Position numbers and translations under genes: made by a program. From positions 1 through 27,792 of the forward strand of contig JACIWG010000004.1 in assembly GCA_014361085.1 (NCBI GenBank): 27,792 bases of DNA, read 5' to 3'. Source of the DNA: Nitrososphaeria archaeon (GTDB taxonomy: Archaea; Thermoproteota; Nitrososphaeria; JACIWG01). The notes under the pieces are model-generated. The model was not told the DNA's origin and searched no databases. It was given only the letters and a program-made list of their open reading frames with translations. This document shows, one piece after another, positions 8,136 to 15,022 of this stretch (its first letter is position 1; each line of letters begins with the position of its first letter).

Positions 8136-9539
8136 TTACACCTTATGGCGTTTGGCTGGATGATACTTTTGTATCGTAGATAAACTAATTCTCTTTAATT
8201 CACTTTCTGGGAAGGATGAAAGGATATTCCAACCAATATCCAATGTTTGCTCGATGCTTCTTTCTTCATATCTCCCTTGTGATATAAATTCCCTTTCGAA
8301 CCTGTCAGCAGCTTTTAGATACATGTGATCACGTTCTGTTAATGCTTCTTCACCTACTACTGCTACGAGTTCACGCAAACTACGGCCTTCTGCATACATA
8401 TAATATAGCTGATCAGAAAGTTCTTTATGATCATCTCTTGTTTTATTTGGCCCTATAGCTTCCTTCATTAATCTAGAAAGGGATGGTAGAACGTCTATGG
8501 GAGGATATATACCTCTTCTGTGTAATGCACGATCTACTATTATTTGGCCTTCAGTTATATATCCTGTTAAGTCTGGGATGGGGTGAGTGATATCATCATT
8601 TGGCATTGTTAGAATCGGCATCTGTGTAATAGACCCATTTTTTCCAACAACCCTACCTGTTCTCTCATATATTGTTGCAAGGTCAGTGTACATATAACCA
8701 GGATAACCTCTTCTGCCAGGCACCTCCTCTCTAGCAGCGGAAATTTCTCTTAAAGCTTCACAGTAATTTGTCATGTCAGTAATTATTACCAAAACATGAT
8801 AGTCTTCTTCGAATGCCAGATATTCTGCTGTTGTTAGAGCTAGTCGTGGGGTCAGTATTCTTTCAATAGTGGGATCCTGAGCCAAATTTAGAAAAAGGAT
8901 GGATCTACTTAGTGCACCACTTTCTTCAAAAGAGTTTCTGAAGAATCTTGCTTCATCAGCGGTTATACCTAGAGCAGCAAATATTAGAAGGAATTTTTCT
9001 TCAGTTTTCCTAACCTTTGCTTGTCTTGCAATTTGAGCCGCTATTTCATTATGCGGTAACCCATTACCTGAAAATAAAGGCAATTTTTGTCCTCTCGACA
9101 ATGTGTTCATACCATCTATCGCTGAAATCCCGGTCTGGATAAAGTCCGTAGGATATGCTCTCGATTTTGGATTTATTGGTGCACCATTAACGTCCAATTT
9201 TTCTTTTGGGATTATAGGTGGACCACCATCAATAACTTTTCCTGAACCATTAAACATTCTACCAATTACATCAGTTGAAACTGGAAATCTTAATGGTTCA
9301 CCTGTAAAGCGTACAACAGTATGTTCTCTACTTAGGCCGCCTGTACCCTCAAATACTTGCACTACAGCCATTTCAAACGAGGTTTCAAGAACTTGACCAC
9401 GTCTTACTGAACCATCCTGCGAAATAATTTCCACATATTCACCATAGGCTATATTTCTTGTCTTCTGAACAAATAGAAGAGGACCAGAGATAGCACTAAC
9501 GGTTTTAAATTCTTTTGCTATTACAGGTTTTAACGTCAA
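8136..9539 (-). CDS. atpB: A-type ATP synthase subunit B (non-catalytic)
   Basis: A 467-residue subunit of the A3B3 hexamer. It contains the family segments VFEGTGGLS, IDGMNTLSRGQKLPLFSGNGLPHNEIAAQIARQ (no Walker A motif, as normal for B), the FLNLAQDPTIERILTPR region, ITDMTNYCEALREISAAREEVPGRRGYPGYMYTDL and the C-terminal helices. The start is TTG 9539, whose last two bases are the first two of the atpA stop TGA (a TTGA junction with 4-nt overlap). The next Met is far inside a conserved strand, so TTG is the only reasonable start. The junction implies termination-reinitiation coupling with atpA. Confidence 0.95.
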   Translation of the reverse strand: MTLKPVIAKEFKTVSAISGPLLFVQKTRNIAYGEYVEIISQDGSVRRGQVLETSFEMAVVQVFEGTGGLSREHTVVRFTGEPLRFPVSTDVIGRMFNGSGKVIDGGPPIIPKEKLDVNGAPINPKSRAYPTDFIQTGISAIDGMNTLSRGQKLPLFSGNGLPHNEIAAQIARQAKVRKTEEKFLLIFAALGITADEARFFRNSFEESGALSRSILFLNLAQDPTIERILTPRLALTTAEYLAFEEDYHVLVIITDMTNYCEALREISAAREEVPGRRGYPGYMYTDLATIYERTGRVVGKNGSITQMPILTMPNDDITHPIPDLTGYITEGQIIVDRALHRRGIYPPIDVLPSLSRLMKEAIGPNKTRDDHKELSDQLYYMYAEGRSLRELVAVVGEEALTERDHMYLKAADRFEREFISQGRYEERSIEQTLDIGWNILSSFPESELKRISLSTIQKYHPAKRHKV

Positions 9540-11326
9540 CTTTTAACACCTTTAGTTAAGGAGGAGAGATCGCTTTTTAAACGTTCTCGTAGATTGTGGT
9601 AGAAGGATTCGAATTCTTCGTTAGGAACAAACTTCATCCGACCTAATTCTTGAACCGCTGGAAGAGAATTTATTTTGCTCACCGGAATACCATTGTCAAC
9701 TAATGCCTTTGCAGTATTATAAAAATATGATAGTAGAGACATCATGTGATAATTTTTCTTTAAATCGCAATATGAATCTGTGGGCGAATATGCCTGTTGC
9801 ATTAGATAATCTTCACGTATTTTACGTGCATATTCAAGAATAAGCTTCTGAGTTTCAGAAAGAGCGTCTGGACCTACAAGTCTAACTATTTCAATCAATT
9901 CCTCTTCTTCTTGCAAAACCTGCATGATTTCTTTTGTTAAGTTTGGCCAGTCAGGAAAAATTTTTGCAAACCATAAGTCCAAATCATTTTTATAGAGACT
10001 GTAACTAGTCAACCAATTAATTGCAGGAAAATGTCTTCGTTGAGCAAGATTAGTGTCAAGTGCCCAAAAAACTTTAACCACACGTAGAGTACTCTGTGTA
10101 ACGGGTTCAGAAAAATCGGCACCCGGAGGGGAAACAGCACCGATTACAGATATTGAGCCATATCTTTCATCGGAACCTAATACTTCACAACGACCAGCAC
10201 GTTCATAAAATTCAGCAATTCTTGAGGCAAGATAAGCAGGGTATCCTTCCTCTCCCGGCATCTCTTCAAGTCTTCCAGAAATTTCTCTTAAGGCTTCAGC
10301 CCATCTAGATGTAGAATCAGCCATTAAAGCCACGTCATAACCCATGTCCCTATAATATTCGGCTATTGTCATACCCGTATAAATACTAGCTTCTCGTGCA
10401 GCAATTGGCATGTTACTGACATTGGCTATTAAAATTGTCCTATTTATTAGAGGCAAGCCTGAACGGGGATCCTTTAATTCAGGAAACCTTTCTAAAACTT
10501 CTGCCATTTCGTTACCTCTTTCCCCGCAACCTATGTATACGATAACATTAGCATCAGCCCATTGTGCAAGTTGATGCTGCATCACAGTTTTTCCTGTACC
10601 AAATCCACCTGGTATCGCTGCGGTTCCGCCCTTAGCTATCGGAAAGAGGGCGTCAATTATTCTTTGACCTGTTATCAGGGGAAGGTATGTACTTACACGT
10701 CTTTTGATAGGTCTTGGTTTTCTTATTGGCCACTTGGTTATCATGCTAACTTCAACAATATTATTTTGTCCACAGTCTATTTTTGCAATTATTTCTTCTA
10801 CTGTATATTCACCTTCTTTAATAATATAAGAAAGCTTTCCCTCTTTTATGTGGGGGGGAACCATTATTGCATGTTTTTCTAAAAGAGGTGATTCTTTAAC
10901 GTACCCAAGTATATCACCAGCTGTAACTCTATCAGCTTCTTTCTTAATTGGAACAAAAGGCCATTTCATGTTCCGTGGTAATGCTTCAGGATATCGTCCT
11001 CTTTTTATAAAGAACCCGGATTCCTTCTCTAGAATAGTAAGGGGCCTTTGTATGCCATCAAAAATTTGATTTAAAAGCCCAGGCCCTAATTCTACAGAAA
11101 GCAGCGAGCCCGTTGGCTCTACTGGTTCGCCTGGCGAAACGCCTGTTGTGTCTTCATAAACCTGAATTACTGCGTTATTACCTTCTATTCTAATAACTTC
11201 ACCTATTATCTTGTCCAAACCAACTTTTACCATTTCATACATAGCGATATTTTCCATATTTTCTGCAAAAATAACTGGCCCAACAACCTTTGTAATTATA
11301 CCATGTTTTAGTCTTTGATTCAACAT
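9536..11326 (-). CDS. atpA: A-type ATP synthase subunit A (catalytic)
   Basis: A 596-residue catalytic subunit that makes or hydrolyses ATP in the A1 head. It has the N-terminal beta barrel, the non-homologous insert typical of A-type A subunits, the P-loop at residues 240-247, IGCGERGNEMAEVLERFPEL, and the ADSTSRWAEALREISGRLEEMPGEEGYPAYL block. The P-loop reads GGFGTGKT, where archaeal enzymes usually have GPFGSGKT. ATG 11326 follows GATGGTGG, a good Shine-Dalgarno site. It is the first gene of the operon, with a 186-nt divergent promoter space towards eS19. Subunits I, K, E, C and F are not encoded in this window. Confidence 0.96.
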   Translation of the reverse strand: MLNQRLKHGIITKVVGPVIFAENMENIAMYEMVKVGLDKIIGEVIRIEGNNAVIQVYEDTTGVSPGEPVEPTGSLLSVELGPGLLNQIFDGIQRPLTILEKESGFFIKRGRYPEALPRNMKWPFVPIKKEADRVTAGDILGYVKESPLLEKHAIMVPPHIKEGKLSYIIKEGEYTVEEIIAKIDCGQNNIVEVSMITKWPIRKPRPIKRRVSTYLPLITGQRIIDALFPIAKGGTAAIPGGFGTGKTVMQHQLAQWADANVIVYIGCGERGNEMAEVLERFPELKDPRSGLPLINRTILIANVSNMPIAAREASIYTGMTIAEYYRDMGYDVALMADSTSRWAEALREISGRLEEMPGEEGYPAYLASRIAEFYERAGRCEVLGSDERYGSISVIGAVSPPGADFSEPVTQSTLRVVKVFWALDTNLAQRRHFPAINWLTSYSLYKNDLDLWFAKIFPDWPNLTKEIMQVLQEEEELIEIVRLVGPDALSETQKLILEYARKIREDYLMQQAYSPTDSYCDLKKNYHMMSLLSYFYNTAKALVDNGIPVSKINSLPAVQELGRMKFVPNEEFESFYHNLRERLKSDLSSLTKGVKS

Positions 11327-11471
11327 CTTTTACCACCATCATCTAGAAAGAACCCATTTTAAAGCTTAATTACTTAACAAAAGGTATAACCATATAGAAG
11401 TTACTATTTTTAATTAACTTGTTTTTACAAATAAAGATTAGAGTTTGATAACAATATGAGTAGAAAGTCAT

Positions 11472-11484
11472 AAATATTAAATAA
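11472..11484 (+). promoter_or_regulatory. Putative TATA box for the eS19-PDCD5-eL39-eL31 operon
   Basis: An AAATATTAAATAA-like box lies about 29-41 nt before ATG 11513 in the 186-nt space between divergent atpA and eS19. It would give a short leader of about 10 nt. The rest of this intergenic region is A/T-rich with no other recognisable element apart from the atpA Shine-Dalgarno site. Confidence 0.4.
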
Positions 11485-11512
11485 TCAAGGGCTTTAATGC
11501 ATAGTGAGCTAA

Positions 11513-11971
11513 ATGACAACAGCATACGAAGTACCAGCGGATTTATTAATAAAAAGGTTAGCGGAATATATAAAAAGCAATGTAACCCAGGTTACACCCC
11601 CTGAGTGGGCCTTTTATGTAAAGACAGGCGCACATAGAGAGAGACCACCACAGGATAAAAACTGGTGGTATCTTAGAGCTGCTTCACTCTTAAGAAAAAT
11701 ATATCTATATGGGCCCATAGGCATAAACGAACTTAGGTCAATGTATGGTGGAGCTAGGAGTAGTAAGCATACAATAAGACATCACAAGGATGCTGGTGGA
11801 TGTGGAATACGTAAAGTCTTGCAGCAACTGGAAAATGCTGGACTAGTTACTAAATTGGAGAAGAAGGGGAGGATATTAACTGGTAAGGGTAGAAGCCTTG
11901 TGGACAGATTAAGTTACGAAATCCTTGAATCACTAGCAAAGGAAAAACCAGAGTTGAAAAAATATCTTTAG
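11513..11971 (+). CDS. rps19e: 30S ribosomal protein eS19
   Basis: A 152-residue small-subunit protein needed for late 30S assembly. Landmarks: VPADLLIKRLAEYIK at the N-terminus, TPPEWAFYVKTGAHRERPPQ, DKNWWYLRAASLLRKIYLYGPIG, the RSSKHTIRHHKDAGG basic loop and a winged-helix end RKVLQQLENAGLV. Length fits the family. It is the first gene of a four-gene run; the PDCD5-like gene starts 11 nt after its stop. This eS19-PDCD5-eL39-eL31 order is a known conserved archaeal arrangement. Confidence 0.95.
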   Translation: MTTAYEVPADLLIKRLAEYIKSNVTQVTPPEWAFYVKTGAHRERPPQDKNWWYLRAASLLRKIYLYGPIGINELRSMYGGARSSKHTIRHHKDAGGCGIRKVLQQLENAGLVTKLEKKGRILTGKGRSLVDRLSYEILESLAKEKPELKKYL

Positions 11972-11982
11972 GTGAAATTAAA

Positions 11983-12255
11983 ATGTGTGCATATGTGCCA
12001 TCGCAGCCTTCTAAGGAGGAAGAGAGACAGCTTAAGATTAAGATTATTCGAACATTTTTAACTCCCGAGGCAAGACAACGTTTAAACAATGTTAGAATTG
12101 TTAAACCTGAATTAGCCGAGTTTGTTGAAAATCAAATTGTTCAACTAGTTTTATCAGGAAAGTTAAAAAGACAAATTACTGAGGAAGAAATAAAAGAAAT
12201 ATTAGGTAGTATTGCCGAAAGGGAGAGAAGGGAATTCAGGATAAGGAGGGTCTAG
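11983..12255 (+). CDS. PDCD5-like (TFAR19) DNA/ribosome-associated protein, short form
   Basis: A 90-residue, mostly helical charged protein of the archaeal homologues of human PDCD5, annotated as DNA-binding; the true role in archaea is not settled. Recognisable parts are FLTPEARQRLNNVRIVKPELA, FVENQIVQLVLSGKL and QITEEEIKEILGSIA. Homologues are usually about 110-120 residues with a longer Arg/Gln-rich N-terminal helix that is missing here. ATG 11983 has GGTGA seven bases upstream, and no longer in-frame start is evident. It sits between eS19 and eL39, 1 nt before the eL39 ATG. Confidence 0.88.
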   Translation: MCAYVPSQPSKEEERQLKIKIIRTFLTPEARQRLNNVRIVKPELAEFVENQIVQLVLSGKLKRQITEEEIKEILGSIAERERREFRIRRV

Positions 12256-12256
12256 T

Positions 12257-12412
12257 ATGGGATCAATAAAGAGTAAAGGTTTAAAACGCAGATTATTAGT
12301 CGAGTATTCTAAGGCTCAAGGAGTACCAACTTGGGTTGTTTTAAAAACGAAAATGAAGGTAAGAAGTAATCCTCAAAGAAGGCACTGGAGAAGAAATAAG
12401 TTAAAACTTTAG
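12257..12412 (+). CDS. rpl39e: 50S ribosomal protein eL39
   Basis: A 51-residue very basic protein lining the exit tunnel of the large subunit, the smallest gene here. Translated by hand it begins MGSIKSKGLKRRLL, continues with VPTWVVLKTKMKVRSNPQ and ends RRHWRRNKLKL, all hallmark eL39 segments. ATG 12257 follows the PDCD5 stop by one base, and a GGAGGG Shine-Dalgarno site (12245-12250) lies in the end of that gene. The eL31 ATG follows 20 nt after its stop. Confidence 0.95.
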   Translation: MGSIKSKGLKRRLLVEYSKAQGVPTWVVLKTKMKVRSNPQRRHWRRNKLKL

Positions 12413-12431
12413 ATGGGGTGACGGTAAATAT

Positions 12432-12698
12432 ATGTCAGAAAGTAAATTGGATGAAATAATTTTTACGGTACCGTTATGGAAAGCGTATAGGACGGGAAGG
12501 TACAGGAGAGCTAAAAAGGCAATTTTAGTTTTGAAAGAAGAAATTTTAAAAAGATTAAAGGAAGATGAGGGGAGAATAGTTATAGACCAGAAATTGAATC
12601 AAAGAATTTGGGCTAGGGGGATAAGAAAACCGCCACGTAAACTTTTAGTTAAACTTAGAAAACAGGAAGATGGAAAGATACTAGTTACATTACCCTAA
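12432..12698 (+). CDS. rpl31e: 50S ribosomal protein eL31
   Basis: An 88-residue large-subunit protein located near the tunnel exit. Family features: VPLWKAYRTGRYRRAKKAI, LKRLKEDEGRIVIDQKLN and IWARGIRKPPRKLLVKL. ATG 12432 is preceded by GGGGTGACGG (12415-12424), a strong site. It ends the operon: the usual archaeal followers aIF6, LX, prefoldin alpha and FtsY are absent, and the rnp4 gene on the other strand overlaps its last 4 nt. Confidence 0.95.
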   Translation: MSESKLDEIIFTVPLWKAYRTGRYRRAKKAILVLKEEILKRLKEDEGRIVIDQKLNQRIWARGIRKPPRKLLVKLRKQEDGKILVTLP

Positions 12699-13003
12699 TT
12701 AAGGAACAGTCTATATACACCATTACACTTTAAACAAATAACTTTTATATGCAATCGAGGAATATTTGAAATCCTTATCTTTGAGTCTATTCCAGGAAAT
12801 ATTGGCATTTTACAATTTTTGCAAAAGAATAATTTATATGGATAGGGTAAGCGTAGATTAAATTTTAATGATAATCTTTTAATTAACTCTAACTGTCTTA
12901 ATCCAATTTCTTTATTAATGATGGAGTAATGTATCGCGTTTAAATAAAGAATTTGTATCCTTTCTAAAGCGATCTTTTTCTGGATTTTTCTAACATTTTT
13001 CAT
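12695..13003 (-). CDS. rnp4: RNase P protein component 4 (Rpp21/Rpr2)
   Basis: A 102-residue protein subunit of archaeal RNase P, which removes 5' leaders from pre-tRNA. The N-terminal helices KKIALERIQILYLNAI and the segment LIKRLSLKFNLRLPYPYK match the family. The zinc ribbon is built by FFCKNCKMP and VICLKCN (four Cys). ATG 13003 lies about 55 nt from the divergent nep1. The gene faces eL31 and overlaps its stop by 4 nt. The protein is short but complete. Confidence 0.88.
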   Translation of the reverse strand: MKNVRKIQKKIALERIQILYLNAIHYSIINKEIGLRQLELIKRLSLKFNLRLPYPYKLFFCKNCKMPIFPGIDSKIRISNIPRLHIKVICLKCNGVYRLFLN

Positions 13004-13057
13004 GATATAAGGGAATTAGATAATGTTAAATAAAAATGTTGGTGAAGATGGATTGCT

Positions 13058-13735
13058 ATGATAAAACCGATTTTTGTGTTAGCAGAGGCAGCTTTAGAAA
13101 CAATACCAGACGAGATCAGAAACGATAGAACAGTCGTGAGATATTGTAAGAAAAAAAGAAAAAATGCATGTGAAGTGCTTTTAGATCAAAGCTATCATCA
13201 TAAAGCAATTTTAAAACTAAAGGACTATGAAAAAAGAGGAAGACCTGATATCACTCATCTTTCATTACTTGAAGCAACATGCATACCTCTATATTTTGAA
13301 AATAGATTAAAAGTTTATGTTCATACTATAGGGGATAAAATTATTGAAATAGGAGAGAACGTAAGATTACCTCGAGTATATGAAAGGTTTGTAGGATTAA
13401 TTGAAAAACTATATTCTAAAAATGTTATAGTGAGTAGTAATAAAGTCTTACTAAGATTATATAATGGAACACTAAAAGATTTGATTGCTAAACTCAAACC
13501 TTCTATTGTTATTGGTTTATCTCGTTTAGGAAAAGAAAGTAACTTAAAAAATGTTGCACTTTTTGGATTAAAATATGAGAGACCAATTTTCATAGTAGGT
13601 GGATTCGCAAAGGGTACATTCAAAGATGAAAATAAATTATTAATGGATCATATTTTTTCTATTAGTAAGTATTCTCTTGATGCGCACATAGTAGTAGCAA
13701 GATTACTTTATGAAATAGAAAAAAATTGGATATAG
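13058..13735 (+). CDS. nep1: Nep1/Emg1 16S rRNA N1-pseudouridine methyltransferase
   Basis: A 225-residue SPOUT methyltransferase that methylates N1 of a pseudouridine in helix 35 of 16S rRNA during small-subunit assembly. Signatures are ALETIPDEI at the N-terminus, EVLLDQSYHHKAI, EKRGRPDITHLSLLEA (residues 58-73), LKVYVHTIG, and the C-terminal knot region IVGGFAKGTFKD. A GGTGA lies at 13041-13045, somewhat far (12 nt) from ATG 13058. It is divergent from rnp4 and followed by tRNA-Gly after 45 nt. Confidence 0.92.
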   Translation: MIKPIFVLAEAALETIPDEIRNDRTVVRYCKKKRKNACEVLLDQSYHHKAILKLKDYEKRGRPDITHLSLLEATCIPLYFENRLKVYVHTIGDKIIEIGENVRLPRVYERFVGLIEKLYSKNVIVSSNKVLLRLYNGTLKDLIAKLKPSIVIGLSRLGKESNLKNVALFGLKYERPIFIVGGFAKGTFKDENKLLMDHIFSISKYSLDAHIVVARLLYEIEKNWI

Positions 13736-13745
13736 TAGAATAAAA

Positions 13746-13754
13746 TTTTAATAA
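13746..13754 (+). promoter_or_regulatory. Putative TATA box for tRNA-Gly
   Basis: TTTTAATAA lies 27-35 nt upstream of the first tRNA base, at the spacing expected for an archaeal box A, immediately after the nep1 stop. Confidence 0.45.
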
Positions 13755-13780
13755 GGTTAAACAGCATAATGCGTTGCTGT

Positions 13781-13855
13781 GCGATCGTCGTCCAGTCTGG
13801 TCTAGGACACCAGCCTTCCAAGCTGGTAACCCGGGTTCAAATCCCGGCGATCGCA
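13781..13855 (+). tRNA. tRNA-Gly(TCC)
   Basis: A cloverleaf folds by hand. The acceptor stem is GCGATCG (13781-13787) with CGATCGC (13848-13854); the anticodon stem is CCAGC/GCTGG with loop CTTCCAA, giving anticodon TCC; the T-arm is CCGGG-TTCAAAT-CCCGG. Discriminator is A at 13855 and the CCA tail is encoded at 13856-13858. No intron. Confidence 0.95.
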
Positions 13856-13873
13856 CCATCATAGAAGAAAATC

Positions 13874-13880
13874 TTTTTTT
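13874..13880 (+). terminator. T-run after tRNA-Gly
   Basis: Seven consecutive T on the coding strand start 16 nt after the encoded CCA. Archaeal RNA polymerase terminates at such oligo-T tracts. The call rests on composition and position only. Confidence 0.35.
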
Positions 13881-13907
13881 ATTACTTTTAACGAGTAAAG
13901 TGCGGTT

Positions 13908-13982
13908 GGGCCGGTCGTCTAGTTTGGTTAGGACGACGCTCTGACACGGCGTAGGTCCCAGGTTCAAGTCCTGGCCGGCCCA
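13908..13982 (+). tRNA. tRNA-Val(GAC)
   Basis: Acceptor stem GGGCCGG (13908-13914) pairs with CCGGCCC (13975-13981). The anticodon stem ACGCT/GGCGT closes loop CTGACAC, anticodon GAC; the T-arm is CCAGG-TTCAAGT-CCTGG. Discriminator A is at 13982 and CCA is encoded at 13983-13985. No intron. It lies 49 nt after the tRNA-Gly CCA. Confidence 0.95.
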
Positions 13983-14033
13983 CCATACTTCATTTCAAGT
14001 ATTTACAATACCCAATGTTTTTTAAGAAAAATA

Positions 14034-14040
14034 TTTATAT
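14034..14040 (+). promoter_or_regulatory. TATA box for the SDR gene
   Basis: TTTATAT lies 25-31 nt upstream of ATG 14065, with purine-rich AAGAAAAA before it as a possible BRE. The spacing places transcription start at or next to the ATG, so the SDR mRNA is probably leaderless; no Shine-Dalgarno site is present. Confidence 0.55.
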
Positions 14041-14064
14041 TAGGTAAATTCTATACAGTGTTTC

Positions 14065-14847
14065 ATGAGATTAAAGGACAAGGTTTGTTTAGTTACTGGA
14101 GCGTCCAGAGGTATAGGAAGAGCGATTGCAGTAACTTTTGGAAGAGAGGGAGCGGATGTTGTAGTAAATTATTCAAAAAGTAAAGATAAAGCAGAGGAAG
14201 TTGTTAACGGAATAGTTAAATTTGGAAGAAGGGCGATTGCGATAAAGGCTGATGTTTCAAACAAAGACGAAGTGGAGGCGATGGTAAAAAATGTACTCAA
14301 GGAGTTCGGTAAAATTGATGTGCTAGTGAATAATGCTGGGATAACATGGAAGCCAACAAATATTCTCGAGGGGACTAAAGAAGAGTGGGAGAGAGTTCTT
14401 GGAGTAAATTTAATTGGAACATATTATTGTATACAAGCAGTAGCACCTTACATGATTAAACAAAAATATGGGAAGATAATAAACATATCCTCATTAGCAA
14501 GTATTGGAACAACTTTTGGAGAACAAGTTGCTTATGGCCCTTCTAAGGCGGCAATAAACATTTTAACGAAAAGGTTAGCGTATGAGTTAGGGCAATATAA
14601 TATATATGTTAATGCTATAGCACCTGGCCTAATTAGAACAGAAATTTTATCTATTGGAAGAAGTGAAGAAGAATTGCAAAAATTATTTAATAACATTGCT
14701 AACATGACAGCATTACGTAGAATTGGTGAACCTCAAGATATAGCCAATGTTGCATTGTTTTTAGCTTCAGACGAATCCAATTTTGTGACAGGACAGGTTA
14801 TAGTTGCTGACGGAGGAAGATTTAACTTCCTTTCGCATAGTGTATAA
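14065..14847 (+). CDS. Short-chain dehydrogenase/reductase (FabG-like)
   Basis: A 260-residue classical SDR of the 3-oxoacyl-ACP reductase/glucose dehydrogenase type. Cofactor loop TGASRGIG is at 11-18, NNAG at 89-92, catalytic Ser around 142-143 and Y157-x3-K161 in YGPSKAA; the C-terminus has the usual FVTGQVIVADGG. The Arg in the cofactor loop and the NYSKSKD after strand 2 favour NADPH (inference). Archaea lack standard ACP-based fatty-acid synthesis, so the substrate is unknown; sugar, polyol or acyl-CoA reduction are all possible. It stands alone between tRNA genes. Confidence 0.85.
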   Translation: MRLKDKVCLVTGASRGIGRAIAVTFGREGADVVVNYSKSKDKAEEVVNGIVKFGRRAIAIKADVSNKDEVEAMVKNVLKEFGKIDVLVNNAGITWKPTNILEGTKEEWERVLGVNLIGTYYCIQAVAPYMIKQKYGKIINISSLASIGTTFGEQVAYGPSKAAINILTKRLAYELGQYNIYVNAIAPGLIRTEILSIGRSEEELQKLFNNIANMTALRRIGEPQDIANVALFLASDESNFVTGQVIVADGGRFNFLSHSV

Positions 14848-14850
14848 CAC

Positions 14851-14859
14851 CCCCTTTTT
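14851..14859 (+). terminator. C5-T5 tract after the SDR gene
   Basis: A run of C followed by five T begins a few bases after the SDR stop and precedes the tRNA-His promoter. It is a weak candidate for an archaeal oligo-T terminator. Confidence 0.25.
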
Positions 14860-14893
14860 ATTATATAAAGAAACTGGAGTTTATAAATTAAAA

Positions 14894-14903
14894 TTTTAAT
14901 ATA
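14894..14903 (+). promoter_or_regulatory. Putative TATA box for tRNA-His
   Basis: TTTTAATATA lies 25-34 nt upstream of the tRNA-His gene. A second A/T box, TTTATAAA near 14879-14886, is farther away than usual. Confidence 0.4.
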
Positions 14904-14927
14904 GAGAGTGGGTTTCCTTTAAGGTGT

Positions 14928-15021
14928 GGCCTCCGTGGTGTAGTGGTAGTCACAATGGCCTGTGGAGCCGTTGGCTCGGGTTCGATAAATCTTTAAAGAT
15001 TCGAAAATCCCGACGGAGGCC
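14928..15021 (+). tRNA. tRNA-His(GTG) with a T-loop intron
   Basis: Acceptor stem GCCTCCG (14929-14935) pairs with CGGAGGC (15014-15020). An extra G at 14928 faces C73 at 15021, the G-1:C73 identity pair unique to tRNA-His. The anticodon stem ATGGC/GCCGT closes loop CTGTGGA with anticodon GTG at 14962-14964. The T-stem TCGGG (14976-14980) pairs with CCCGA (15009-15013), but the loop between them is 28 nt instead of 7, so a 21-nt intron must be removed. The CCA end is not encoded. The gene ends 1 nt before the stop codon of the opposing moaE. Confidence 0.93.
14987..15007 (+). other. 21-nt tRNA-His intron at position 59/60 with canonical bulge-helix-bulge
   Basis: The 28-nt insert-bearing T-loop divides exactly into TTCG, ATA, AATCT, TTAA, AGATT, CGAA and AAT. 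TTCG pairs with CGAA (4-bp central helix), AATCT with AGATT (inner helix, TTAA loop), and the T-stem forms the outer helix. ATA and AAT are the two 3-nt bulges on opposite strands. This is the substrate form of the archaeal tRNA splicing endonuclease. Cutting after the second bulge base gives a mature loop TTCGATT and an intron at 14987-15007; cutting after the first would shift it by one base. Confidence 0.85.
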
Positions 15022-15022
15022 C

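Noticed and set aside
10562..11069. Two plus-strand open frames opposite atpA.
   Set aside because: Antisense to highly conserved ATPase sequence, Cys/Tyr-rich random composition and no ribosome-binding site.
13662..13967. Minus-strand frame of 101 codons crossing the nep1 end and both tRNA genes.
   Set aside because: It reads through tRNA-Gly and tRNA-Val in antisense; the sequence is explained by the tRNAs.
14988..15001. Perfect 14-nt palindrome (AATCTTTAAAGATT) as a possible regulator-binding site.
   Set aside because: It is the inner hairpin of the tRNA-His intron and is better explained by splicing structure.
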